A stretch of DNA of 64,000 bases from Axinella damicornis (lineage: Eukaryota > Porifera > Demospongiae > Axinellida > Axinellidae), in contig OZ007505.1 in the NCBI GenBank assembly GCA_963931865.1, positions 11,999,101 through 12,063,100 of the forward strand, read 5' to 3'. This document shows positions 1 through 10,575 of this stretch, in pieces; positions within the stretch are counted from its first letter, which is position 1, and every line of letters starts with the position of its first letter. The notes under the pieces are model-generated. The model was not told the origin of the DNA. It saw only the letters and a list, made by a program, of their open reading frames with translations, and did no database searches. The position numbers were made by a program, and so were the translations under genes.

Positions 1-869
1 CACCAACCACCGACCACGTACCTACGTTTCGAGCACTGTGTCTCGGCAAGTGCACAGCTTCAGTTAGGCAGAACCCAAGGGGAAGCTGGCTTTCAATTCT
101 AATACTTGCAGCTATCACTGGACTGGACAGGAATGAACTGGACTGGAATCATAAATATGTTTTTCTGTGGTAGGAATGTACTTAAACTAAGTAGACTTCC
201 TTGTGTTGAACCTAGATTAGAGGAGGTTGGAAGCTACTAATCAGTGGTTCAGCAATTAGTGCTATGCCCATGAACGACATCATCGCCATAGCGGTCCACA
301 GTGAAAGGTGAATCGATTTACCTATGTTCGCTCGGATACTGCCAGCTGCAGGTGAGTTCTAGATGGGCTGCTACGACATTTTGCAATGGGCAGACTTTCC
401 TTAGGCATTCCCAAGATCCACTCAGTTCCTAAAGATAACCTATAGCACTCCGTCCAGAACACACTTGGAAGTATCCACTGAAAGAGGGCCGTTTCAGTAA
501 ATCAATTTCACCTTTCACAGTTTCACTATGGGGCCTCTATGCCAGTCAGTGTGATGTTGTCATTCGTGTACATTTAGCACTTAATTATCATTGCTACATA
601 TAAATTGCGGGTGCGCAGCAGTTAAAAGAATTCCCACCTCCAGTTTTTGATTGCTTGCAGTTGCTGTTCGTAGCACTGCATGCTGTTGGAGAGAGTCTGG
701 CTCGGGTCAGACAACCCAGCAGATAATATCCACAGCACCTCGTTCGCAAAAGCAAGAGCGCATGATGACATCATTGTTTTTTCATGAAAAAAGCAAGTGT
801 TTTTGGCAAAAGCAAGTGAGAAAACACGACTGCAGATTATATTAGTCAATCGATCAGTGACACCTGTAC
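1..869. other. No gene resolved; probable SPAG16-like intron or 3' flank
   Basis: I searched both strands here for the next WD40 exon of the minus-strand SPAG16-like gene (expected motif around A-V-W...W-H) and found none. Open frames in this stretch are short, overlap in opposite directions and carry no recognisable motif. It could be a long intron, or the gene could be truncated here. Confidence 0.4.
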
Positions 870-3658
870 CTGGCTGCTGGTGTTCAGTGAAAGTGAGGGA
901 GCACTGTCCTTTGGAGAAATCCCACAGACCTTCACACTGCCATCCCCTGAGGCTGTTGCCAGCTGGAGACCACTGTGCACGTGTGTGATGTGTATATACA
1001 CATACAGCATTTCCCACAATAGTTGATTGAGGAGAGGGGCGTAATTTCACTATCTGGACTCACCCAGGAGCCCATAACGTGAAGGACCATGCATGATAAC
1101 AAGTCTGGTCTAGTGCTTGAGCATACACATGAAGTGGGGAATCCCCAACACCTACTTAGACTACCACAGAAAGCCCACCACCACCACCAGCAGTAAAATG
1201 AGGTTCCAAATAAGGGCATGTTTTAGGTTGCTACCAGAGGAGGTTGGACACGGTCATGTGACCTATGTGCGTAGACGAATTTATATGGAGGTCTACCATA
1301 GCAAATTGTGTTCTCGGTAGTCTTTACAAGTATTTCAACAAATGCAACATCATTCAAAAGCTCCAGTAGAGTAGATTCCAAATATGCCGTCAACCCCGTT
1401 CAACCCCTGGGTCGCTTAGGCTGTGTGGCCTCTTGAAGAATCGGCCGTGCGGGATGGCGGAGAAGCCACACTCCCGATACTCCAACTGGAAGCCTTCCCA
1501 ACCTGAAGCGTCTTCAACGTACTCCTACCTTTCAAACTCCCCAACTCTTCTCGTTGGCAATTTACATTTTCCCTCGTTCCCAGGTCATATTGACTGGGGA
1601 ACAAGGTTGCATGGCGAGGTTAGGAACGTAAAACACGCAATTATTTCCGTTCAAGCGCAGCGCATATATACTCACGAGCGCAGAAAATGTGTCCAACCTC
1701 CTCTGGGTTGCTACGGTTTGAACCAGCATGTCTATAATGCTAAGTTGGGTGCTCCCTCTCATTACGGGCTCCTAGCTCACCTTGGGTGGAAGTCAGACCT
1801 TGCCAGCCAGTCTGAGTGACCCTCTCCTGTCCACTGCATGCAGTAGATAATATATCAAACTTTTATACATGTATCACCTGCAGTAGCCTCGTTCCCATGA
1901 CAGGCTCCTTGGCAACGAGGCTAGACCTACAGAAGAGCAGCCAACTCATGTGGCCGTACTTATGGATACACATACATGCAAGCACTCAAAGCAGATGGCA
2001 GAGGGATGATATTATACTTGCAGATTAGAGTAGCCTCGTTCCCAGGCTCCCTTGCAGCACAGGGGGGGGGGGGGGGGGGGGGGGAGCCTGGGAACGAGGC
2101 TAAACTCAGAGTGTCTGTACCTTGGCAGTGCCCACATTTTCCAAGTATGGTCATCACTGGCAGTGACCAGTGTCTCCTTTGTAGGGTGCAGACACACGCT
2201 GGAGTGCAGAGAGGGAAGGTGTGGGGACTAATTCACATAATGGGACAGACTTGCAGTTTAAAACGTAGAACATGCAGTACCATGTTATATAGGGTCAGGT
2301 GTGATGCTTCATAGGTACATCTACTTTGCCATGTGAAGTCAACAACCATTACGTACACCGCAGGAAGCCCTCCTCTTTTACATACGCGTAAACTCTGAGA
2401 AGACGGCGGGATGGCACATAAATGTGCCTACGGCGTAGCGCATTATTATATCATGGGCACATAAATGTGCCCGTGGCGTGCAAAAAAATGTATAAGTTAC
2501 TTCCATCCGAGGAGGCAGCTAGGATCATGGCAGTCAATATAGTACAGGTTATAAGTACAATCATGTAATTTCCTGCCAATATGCACTACCAGAGGCGGCA
2601 CCACCGGTCCGGCTGGTCCGGCTTTGGCCGGACCACTTTTCCAGCCAACCTGATTATAATATCACGTACACGTGTCGTCACACATAATCTATGCTCGATC
2701 GTATATGCAGACTCGGCAATGGCATCTGTTTCTCGTCCTAGTTGTGGGCCTACCATTGAAACTCCACAGCAGCCAAGGTCTTTCCTTTCCCAAAACGGCC
2801 ATTTGGATGCTACGAGAGTGCTTCCTCATTGCTAAAAATACATGCGAAAACATTTTCCACGCTTCGCGCAGACAGATCAACACTTCACACTCTGACAACA
2901 TGCAGAGCGCCTCCGGGCACCACCTTCCGCAGTGCACTACGATAGTGGGCCATACCACTTCTTTTATGCCGCTGCCTCCCCTGACTACTGTAGTTGTAGG
3001 ATTTTGGGGGGGAGGATTTTAGTCCTGCAGAATACAGTACAACAGAAGGCCGGTTAACTGCCAACCAGTTAACTGCAAATCACATAAATTGATAATCATC
3101 GACTATTAAATTTTGTCTTTGGATTATGAAATACACCATATGATATATAATTGTCTACATGGCATCTTTTAGCTTTCCAAATGCCTATGCTCCGACTGTT
3201 CACAGTCTAGTCTTTAACTACTGACTCCAAACTCATGTGCCTGGAATGTGGAGGACTGCTGGAGCCCCCTGTGCGTGAGAGGTGGGCACACACTGCCTGT
3301 TGTCCATGCCTGTGAGGGTTGCTGGGCTCAGGGGGAAACTCACACAACTGGGAAGGAATGCAGGAAAGCTATAGTACGTACTTGTATGTACACAGTATCC
3401 TCTCTATAGGAGTTTGCACACACAATCATAGGGGTAACAATAATTTACATGACATAGGTGATAGACAGCAGAAGCATCTGCATAGCCTTGTTCCAAGTCG
3501 TTCCCACAGACAGAATCACCAGCAGTGTCAAATACTGGTGGTGGGAACGGCCTGCCTGTGAACGAGGCTAGCATCTGTATGCGTACCTTGATTTTACTGA
3601 TTTGCTTTAGCTTCTGTTGAGGGACGGCAGTAGCTGTGGTAGCTGGAAGTTTGGGGGG

Positions 3659-3690
<32 letters not shown>

Positions 3691-6669
3691 AGTGGAGGTG
3701 GCCTACTAACACTAGGACAAGGTGTCTGAGTACATACTTTTCCCTGGGTGAGGGTCCCTCTGAACAGACTGCAGAGTCGACTACAGACATCCTACCTGAG
3801 GAACATAAGTCTGAGATCTGTTGATTGCTCAGCGTGCATACATATAGTGCACATGCATACATGTCATGCTCAGGTTCGCCCCACAATGCCCTACACTTCA
3901 CTAGAACACTAGGTATGTTCAGGTGGATTTGAATATCTTAGAGATACTGTAATTATAGTTCTCACCTCAGACACAGCCCTGTCCCTATCCAGGCAGGCCA
4001 ACATCTTGTCTTTTGTCACAGTCTTTGAGAAACAGAGAAAGAGTGAGTGACTGAGTGAAGACCTAGTTTGTATAGCAGTGTATTGGCCTCACCTCGTACT
4101 TTTGCTTAAGCTCCTGTAGCATGGGCTCATACGTACTAAAGTGCTGCTTCAATCTTAGAATGGAGGAGGAGAGTGGGGGGTCAATACATGTGCGGGTGGG
4201 TGTGCATTGTACATTGAGTACTATAGTCGCAGCCCAGACCCCAGCTCGGATCACTTCTGCACGTGATACTGGAAGTGATCCGAGCTGTGGTTGGTTTGGG
4301 TCTGGAGCCCAGTGTACATTTTCATGTGAAGGAGAGTATACAAATGTACGCACCTTTTGATGTTTCCAAGCAGCTTGGCCTTCTCCTGGAGCACCCTCCT
4401 GTGGTGCATGTGGTGGTAGTCCCGCTCCTTCTTGACACGGACATACTTCTCCTTCGCCAACCTGGGAGGCAATGGAGGAGGTGAGGAAGCCTCTGCATGC
4501 AGTCATAATGTTCAATGCACAAACCCAGCTGCTTGTTTGAAGTTCTGGAGGTCCTCCTGCATGTCCAGCAGAGTTTCCTCCAGTTGTCTGTTCCTTGTGG
4601 GAGAGGGAGGGGGAGAGGGAGGGGGAGAGGGGAGGGAGAGAGGGAAGGGAGAGAAGGGGGAAGGAGAGGGGGGAGGAATGTGAAGGAGGAGGGAGAGGAA
4701 AGGGAGGGAAGGCCAAGTGGTGGGGAGAGGGAGGGTGCAAGGGTGAGGGGTGAGGGGGTCAGGAGGGAGGAGGAGGAGAGAGAGGGGACAGGGGGGAGGA
4801 AAAGAGGGGAGGGATTGAGTGAGAGAAGTGGGAAAGGGGGAGAGAAGACGGGGTTGAAGGATGGAATGGTACAATACCAACACTAGCAACATACGATGCA
4901 GCTGAGGTGACTCACTGGGAGTAGACATCAGGCAGCTGCTGCTGAGCCTGGTAGGCCTTCAGCCTTCCTGTCTGGGCAAGTTCATACCTGTCGGGTTGAG
5001 ATAGTATAACATTCTGTGCAGTTGCAATAGTGTGATTCTCACCATTCTGCCTGGAAGCACTCAGCAGTGCGTGCCATTCCCATCTTTACCAGGAAGTTCC
5101 GCACAAAGTCCTCCACTACTATACCTCAGGAGGCTGAAGGGTATGGCACAAGGCAGTTAAGAACAGGTTTCTCAAATTCCTGGTGGATCCTCAAGGTCAG
5201 GTATCCATCCAGCAATACATTCCTCATTTCTAGGCCTCTCCCAGCTTTCTGTCGCTCGCAGTACAATTTTCTGTACTGCAAACTACAAAAAATTGGGCAG
5301 GGGCCTGGGAACGAACCTAGTAATGAATTGAAAAGACACATTACACTGTAGGCCATGCTGAAATATAACTGTGAACATTATGAGTGAGTGAGTGTGTGTG
5401 ACAGGGGGAGGCAGGAGTTGGGTAGCCTCGGTCCCAGGCTCTCTCCTCCTTGAGGAGAGAGCCTGGGGCCGAGGCTAGGGAGGGGGAGATGCGTTGAGTG
5501 TCTTACATGGGTAACAGTAGGCACTGGCTCGGCATCAGAAGTTACCTGCACAATTAGATAAACAAACTAAGTGAGTTAACTGGAGGGCAGTAGCTTTACA
5601 ATCCCTTGCTCTCTCTGCAGGTACTATACTAGTGTTTAAACATGAAAGTGGGAGCCTGGGAAGCTGCCACTGAGTCAGAGAGACACTGAGGAAACAGTGC
5701 AGTTTTACTCTGTAGCTCAGCAGCCTTTGGTGGTTGACTGGCAGTTCGTAACATACTTACCACTGCAGTAGGCCTACTGGTGGTCTGTGCATTCTGCAGC
5801 GCTGTCTCCAGATCTTCCTCGCCTGCAATGTCATATAATTATAGTGAGTACAGTCAGTGCAGGCAGAGTGCTGACATAGAAGTTGAGTTTGTTACTATGC
5901 TCTACAAGTGACTCCCACCTCTGAACATTGGACCTGGGACGGAGGCTTAGGGAACTTTGGATATGATCAGACAAACCTGATGAACTCAGTGCATCATCCA
6001 CTGCAACCTGGAAACGTACACAGGGGAGTACTTAGTACTGAGTGTGCATTGAGTGAATCCAATGAGTGAGGCCCACCTCTTCATAGGCAAAGTCATCGTC
6101 ACTGTCCACCTCCAGGTACTCATCTGTACGCAGTGTGCATGGATGAAGACAACAGGTCAACTATGTAGGCCTACCATGATATAGCAATGCAGCTGTAAAT
6201 TTGTGCATGCTGCACGGCTGCCTTGTAGATTGCAGATTTCTCTCAGGTGTTTACAACGTTCATGCCTGCAGCCTGATTTAACAGTATATTAGTATCAGAT
6301 TGAACGATTTCGACTAGCCCACTTTATCATTGTCTATCATCTATGCTACACGGAGGAACTTTTCTACCAATAAATTCCGTGTACCTCACTGGAAAAATCA
6401 TTCTATCTAGCCATTTTTCAACTTGCTGTTTTGTGTACAGCCCTCAACTGTGTCCTTGCAGTCAGTTCTGAATTACCCTCAGGCCTCAGGTGCTCCGAAA
6501 CAGGATAGCGTAAAATTGTGCAGCACCACAGCAGTGAGATTAGGTTTGAAGTTAGATGCCCTCTGCATAATGCTTGAGCGATAGCTAAACTGCATGCATC
6601 AAAAAAAGAGCTCAAAACCGTTACCCTATCGGATAACTCACCCTGCAAATAGAACGCGCCCTCCTCCAT
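870..6669 (-). CDS. SPAG16: SPAG16/PF20-like axonemal central-pair WD40 protein, multi-exon, 3' end not found, with reading-frame breaks
   Basis: Homologue of SPAG16 (Chlamydomonas PF20), a central-apparatus WD40 protein needed for ciliary and flagellar motility. Exons in transcript order: 6642-6669 (MEEGAFYLQ), 6077-6123, 5977-6007, 5761-5822, 5507-5545, 5043-5133, 4916-4987, 4525-4593, 4354-4461, 4093-4153, 3966-4022, 3796-3817 (weak), 3587-3642, 3222-3258, 2121-2198, 1781-1833, 870-972. Nearly all have canonical GT/AG borders and matching phases. Diagnostic pieces: EGAFYL start; acidic DSDDDFAYEE; GEEDL; MGMARTAECFQAEWYEL (LisH-like); coiled-coil motifs ERDYHHMHHRRV and STYEPMLQELKQKYE; LDRDRAV; WD40 segments LVTASDDHTWKMW, TGEGHSDW and WDFSKGQC. 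All match the family order. Frame is lost inside exons 5043-5133 and 870-972, and at the junctions around 3222/2198 and 2121/1833. Either the copy is decaying or the sequence has local errors. Later WD repeats were not found. Confidence 0.88.
1884..1923. mobile_element. Short foldback element, TAGCCTCGTTCCC family
   Basis: A 40-bp inverted repeat with ends TAGCCTCGTTCCC and the reverse complement of a diverged copy (GGCAACGAGGCTA). Flanks CACCTGCAG and GACCTACAG agree at 7 of 9 positions, consistent with an old 9-bp target duplication. Confidence 0.65.
2031..2102. mobile_element. Foldback element with a G23 loop
   Basis: Ends TAGCCTCGTTCCCAGGCTCC and the matching reverse complement enclose a run of 23 G at 2062-2084. 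Flanking nonamers agree at 6 of 9 positions. It sits in the intron next to the WD40 exon 2121-2198. Confidence 0.75.
3483..3570. mobile_element. Foldback element with a clear 9-bp target duplication
   Basis: Diverged inverted termini TAGCCTTGTTCC... and ...GTGAACGAGGCTA. Flanks GCATCTGCA (3474-3482) and GCATCTGTA (3571-3579) match at 8 of 9 positions. It is inserted just downstream of the exon at 3587-3642, in gene direction. Confidence 0.8.
3653..3690. repeat. Long G homopolymer (G8-A-G29)
   Basis: A nearly pure 38-base G run in the intron between the exons at 3587-3642 and 3796-3817. Runs like this are G-quadruplex prone and their true length is often uncertain in assemblies. Confidence 0.95.
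4231..4311. repeat. Imperfect hairpin of the CCCAGACCC type
   Basis: Arms containing GCTCGGATCACTTC and GAAGTGATCCGAGC, with outer CCAGACCC/GGGTCTGG pairs. It lies in an intron of the SPAG16-like gene and resembles the internal part of the foldback family, without its TAGCCTCG termini. Confidence 0.6.
4598..4860. repeat. Polypurine (GGGAGA-rich) tract in a SPAG16-like intron
   Basis: About 260 bp of almost uninterrupted G/A on the plus strand, built from degenerate GGGAGAGG units, lies between the exons at 4525-4593 and 4916-4987. Proline/leucine- or arginine/glycine-rich open frames across it are a by-product of composition. Confidence 0.9.
5219..5322. mobile_element. Degenerate foldback element
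   Basis: The right end GGGCCTGGGAACGAACCTAG and a diverged left end around TTCTAGGCCTCTCCCAGC face each other around a GCAGTAC/GTACTGC stem. It resembles the element at 16535-16629, including the GTCGCTCGCAGTAC segment. Confidence 0.5.
5423..5477. mobile_element. Short foldback element
   Basis: A 55-bp hairpin with ends TAGCCTCGGTCCCAGGCTCT and the complementary ...AGCCTGGGGCCGAGGCTA. It lies in an intron next to the 39-nt exon 5507-5545. Confidence 0.75.
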
Positions 6670-7329
6670 CGTCTGCGCACAAGATCGAGACCTGTCCTTG
6701 CTCAGGCTGGATGCTTGCACCTGAATTAATACACACTTACAGTTGAAGAGCTCAGAACCAGAGTGGTCCATCCCCCGAAAACAAGGTATGTTGAATTGCG
6801 TAAAATGTACATTAAAAATCATCCCTCCCCTCCCCTCCCCTTTATGAAGAAAATTTAATGCTCTGCTCAGAATGTTCTGAAGTGCATTTGCAAAGTGATG
6901 TTTCCATGGCATTACTCACATGACAATCAGCTGATACATTCGTATTCCGGGCATCGGCGGACGTTTCCTAATGATCCCAGTCCGGTTCACAATCTGGAAG
7001 TGGTTCTGGGAATGAAGAAAAATAACTGACTCGTGATACCGTACATGTAGATCAGTGCTTCATCAATCATCTGAAGATTTCGTTCTGTCGTGGTGTTGTT
7101 TCCTGCAGAAGATGCAGCATTTTGGGGTGAGTTTTAGGGGGAGGGGAGTCTGATGACTGGTGTTGACCCCAGCCTCAAATAGTCTGGTTCCCTGGCAGAC
7201 TAGCCTCAAATGAATTGGGGGGGGGGGGATTGTACCAGTTGCCAAAAAATATGCAGCTCGAATTAGATTGCAGAATAGGCAGTCGCTACCCGTTATTTCC
7301 TGTGGTTTCAACTGGCGGGGGGGGTTGGG
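6670..7329. other. Upstream region of the SPAG16-like gene; no gene seen
   Basis: This should hold the 5' UTR and promoter of the minus-strand gene whose ATG is at 6667-6669. I see no strong TATA box. A CCTCCCCTCCCC pyrimidine run at about 6826-6841 and a G12 run near 7208 are the main compositional features. The long minus ORF through 6418-6912 spans exon 1 in the same frame but shows no homology outside that exon. Confidence 0.4.
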
Positions 7330-7334
7330 TTGAA

Positions 7335-7902
7335 CCAAGGGCGCATCGAGCCGCCGAAGGCGGCGAGAGGGCATGCAACTTCCTATAGTGCACGTATAGA
7401 CGGCATAGTGCTGAGTGTTACGTTTCCGGTTAACCACGTGAAATTGCGTGCACGGTTCGGTTACGGACGTTCAACGGAACTTATTCCTTGGGCAAGGAAG
7501 ATAAGTGCTACCGATGTCGGTACAGAAACGCCATCCAAGCGATCTCTAGCCCAAGTACTCTCCTACCAGTGTAACAGGCCCAGATTCGAAGAAAGTATCG
7601 CCTGATGCAAGCCAACATTCGCCGCTCTCGACAACAGCCCAACGGCTATTGCATAAGTTGGAGGGAGGGAATGATAGCATCGAAAGGAGCTCACGCTAGG
7701 TAGCTAGGTCCTCGTCAAAGACGCTACAGACGGAATAACTCGATTGTAAGTACAAGAAGTGACCGCATTAGGTGCGCGCATCTACGGTTCACGTGCTTAT
7801 ACAGTCCGAATTTGAATTCTATATTTAGTAACACTCAGCATTTTGCCGTCTATGAACGTTGCATGCCCTCTCACCGCCTTCGGCGGCTCAATGCGCCCTT
7901 GG
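7335..7902. mobile_element. Non-autonomous DNA transposon (MITE), 568 bp, TSD TTGAA
   Basis: Terminal inverted repeats of about 85 bp begin CCAAGGGCGCATCGAGCCGC at the left and end GCGGCTCAATGCGCCCTTGG at the right. They include an inner CCGCCGAAGGCGG palindrome and a shared GCTGAGTGTTAC stretch. Exact 5-bp duplications TTGAA flank it at 7330-7334 and 7903-7907. It carries no transposase; internal ORFs are short. A truncated relative lies at 17659-17820. Confidence 0.9.
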
Positions 7903-8059
7903 TTGAACTTAGCCTCCGAGCCAGACGCTGTGTATGGGAAGGAGAAAGGGTCTGGGCACATTCGCCCAGGTCAGAATATTGACCTAACGAATCAGAAGCG
8001 TTGATTGTGAATGAAATGATTTTTTTCCAGTGTCGTTAGTGACTAGACACGGCAAATTA

Positions 8060-8649
8060 TAGTCTCGTCCCCAGACCCCCCTCGGAAAAATCGAGAAAGG
8101 GTCTGGCAACACGTATGGCAATGCGGCATCCAATAGGAATTCAATCAGTTACACAATCACGTGTGAATGTTTACACTCGAGGTGATAAGTGGAGTTGTGC
8201 GCCACTAAATAGCTGCATGTACAGTACTAAGTCTAGCTTGAACATGTCAGACACTGTACCAAGCCGTTCTACGCTACTACCTCGAGAGCGCAGAGCTGCA
8301 CAGTACAAAAGTCGAATTACGACGGGAAGCTAACGAAAGCTTTTCCCGTAGCCGACTGGTAGGCACACAAATACAGAAATGAAAGTTTCAATTGCCCCTC
8401 AATGCTTCGGTATGAATGTTCCGTACCTTATTCTGCCTCGGGAAACTTTGACTGCCTTGTCAACTGAACGCCATAATGGTCACCGTATACGCGTATACCA
8501 ATGAGTTTGCACATCCGCGATTGAACGTGACGTATATAATTTCTGCAGTCTGATTGGCGTGAGTATATAGCCCGCGCGGACACCGCATTGCCACACGTGT
8601 TGCCAGACCCTTTCTCGATTTTTCCGAGGGGGGTCTGGGAATGAGACTA
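8060..8649. mobile_element. Foldback/MULE-like non-autonomous element, 590 bp, exact 9-bp TSD
   Basis: Inverted termini of about 70 bp, starting TAGTCTCGTCCCCAGACCCC and ending in the reverse complement (GGGGTCTGGGAATGAGACTA), include an internal AAAATCGAGAAAGGGTCTGG segment. The 9-bp flanks GGCAAATTA at 8051-8059 and 8650-8658 are identical. A 9-bp duplication is typical of Mutator-like elements. No transposase is present. This is the long form of the many short TAGCCTCG hairpins in the window. Confidence 0.9.
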
Positions 8650-8701
8650 GGCAAATTACTGTGCCTATGCATAATTACATTCCATGAGGATAATTTGAAT
8701 G

Positions 8702-8758
8702 TAGGCACGTGCCCAGACCCTTCCTCCTCCCCGTGCGAAGGGTCTGGTTCCGAGATTA
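8702..8758. mobile_element. Short foldback element, diverged ends
   Basis: CCCAGACCCTTC and GAAGGGTCTGG arms with outer TAGGCACGTG and CCGAGATTA. It is directly adjacent to the 590-bp relative. Flanks agree at only 5 of 9 positions. Confidence 0.5.
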
Positions 8759-8769
8759 GGTTGAACTGA

Positions 8770-8800
8770 GGGGGGGAGGGGGGGGGGGGGGGGGGGGGGG
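8770..8800. repeat. G homopolymer (G7-A-G23)
   Basis: Near-pure G run directly downstream of the small foldback at 8702-8758. Confidence 0.95.
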
Positions 8801-9086
8801 TTGTAGAAGAGAAGATGCTGTCTTCAACCCACTAACATGTACACGTTGCTCTTCTTTGTATTCACAAAGTAACGTAGCTGCTAGGTGAAAAACTTGGTAT
8901 AGGCTCAGACCCGGCCCTCGTGCTATTGCGCTCGAGCCCCACATAGACGAGTTTGCTGTGTATGTATCGTACGTCGCACCATAATCACTTCCTGCTCTTA
9001 TTTTGCATGTTCATGTAGACTTGGAGCGGAGACGGTCTAACTGAGACACGAACTATGAACAGTCTACCTCAACAAGGCCTTGAGAC

Positions 9087-9214
9087 TATAGCAGGGCGGT
9101 GAGGGGCTAAAGCAATTCATGAAGATGGGGAGAGTGCCTCGTGTCCTGCATATAGCGGGGCGGTGAGAGGCTAAAGCAATTCATGAAGATGGGGAGAGTG
9201 CCTCGTGTCCTGCA
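9087..9214. repeat. Perfect-register 64-bp tandem duplication
   Basis: Two adjacent 64-bp copies (9087-9150 and 9151-9214), each starting TATAGC and ending GTGTCCTGCA, differ at only a few positions. There is no ORF through it and no further copies beside it. Confidence 0.93.
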
Positions 9215-10281
9215 TATCATGGTGTGCAGCATGCATAGCTGTAAACCATCACGGTGGGATGTGCCTGTTAGACTGCTTCAGCTATTGCCAGAGGATGGGA
9301 ACTTAACCGGCCTGCGCTCAACTCACTGTGACCAGTCATAACACAGATCTGGCATCAGCAGAGAATGAGGAAGTCGCCCTCGGTGGCAACAACAAAGACA
9401 GACACTTCTCCTGGACCTACCTGCCATGAGTGTATTTATAGTGTCATAACTTCTTGTGTGATCTGTGTCCTTAAGTTGTGCTACGTATGCTCTCCGTCAC
9501 ATTCTGATGACATGCACAATGTTAAAAAATTTGCCATTATGGGTGTGTGATAATCATTGGGCCATGGGGCGATCGAGCCCCACTATAGCGTGACTTCATT
9601 GCTCAGTGGGTGTGTAGTCCTGCTTGGACCCGTAATATATATCCGGACTCGGACCCAGCCCACTTACCGGAAATTAGTTTTAAATCAGCGGATTTCACTT
9701 GCACGTGCACAAATAAAATTGAAATTCTATGGCAGGCAGAAACAACCCAAGGAACCGGCTGTGAAAAGTCTACTGTTCGATGACCAATCACGATACCAAA
9801 GACGGAGACCACTCGTGCACGGACCTACCTATTCATTGGCTAGAGTACTTAACAGGCGAACCATGAACTTCGGTGGTGACAACAAAGACGGAGACCGCTC
9901 GTGGACTATATTATCTATGTTGGACCTACCTCGGTAGGGATGCCTTTTACTACTTGTATTTGTTAATTGCCTGACTCTGTTCGAGTCCTGCGAGTACACG
10001 GGTATCACAATTTCAAGGATACGTCCGTTTTTTGGACAGCCCAAGCATGCTTTTATCTATAATATATGACATAGGAGCAAAACTTACCACTTTGGGCATA
10101 CACCGGTTGAAGGCCGATCCGACAGTACAAGAGATGAGTCCCAGAACAGTTCCTGTGCGGCACCAGCGAAACCCACATTCAATGAAAGGCTGTGCTGACA
10201 CTTGGAACTAGGGTGGCGTGCGCATTTCCAAGCCAGTTCACTGTGCTCTATTATCCGTGCTGAAACAGACATAGTCGGGAA
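9215..10281. other. No confident gene; weak plus-strand exon candidate near 9356-9430 and a short repeated motif
   Basis: After an acceptor-like ACACAG at about 9351-9356, a plus frame reads ...ENEEVALGGNNKDRHFSWTYLP then stop. A related string (GGTGACAACAAAGACGGAGA... GGACCTACCT) recurs at about 9870-9935, and a partial one at about 9799-9832. I do not recognise the product and cannot connect it to neighbouring exons. Confidence 0.3.
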
Positions 10282-10402
10282 GCAGCAGCTGAATTGGACG
10301 CAATCGGCGAGCAGCAGCTGAAGAGGACGCAGTCGGTGAGCAGCAGCTGAAGCGGATGCAATCGGGGATTGGCTGGGGGAGCAGCAGCTGAAGTTGACGC
10401 AG
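10282..10402. repeat. 29-bp minisatellite, locus 1
   Basis: Direct repeats of about 29 bp with consensus GCAGCAGCTGAAG followed by CGGACGCAATCGGGGA. Three run close together and a fourth follows after a short insertion. It lies just upstream of the first traced exon (10576) of the plus-strand gene. Confidence 0.85.
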
Positions 10403-10575
10403 CTTTGCACAGAAAGTTGCCCGGCACCCGAATGCTCACATAGGCAAACGAGAGGGAAGTAGCTGATCTAGCGAAGCGAGCAAATTATAAGCTACTTGTA
10501 ATTGCCTATTGAACTATGTGCTGTTGCGACCTTGCTACATGTACATGTATGAACTCTTGGTATGTGCCATTGCAG

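Noticed and set aside
3738..3817. Longer version of the SPAG16-like exon ending at a GTATGT donor
   Set aside because: The donor is better, but the resulting phase does not fit the next exon (3587-3642). The 22-nt version 3796-3817 fits, so it was kept with low certainty.
4512..4928. Proline/leucine-rich minus ORF and matching Arg/Gly-rich plus ORFs
   Set aside because: They are translations of the polypurine tract. Only short flanking parts coincide with SPAG16-like exons.
7330..7605. ORF in the 568-bp element as a gene
   Set aside because: It overlaps the terminal inverted repeat and has no homology; the element is non-autonomous.
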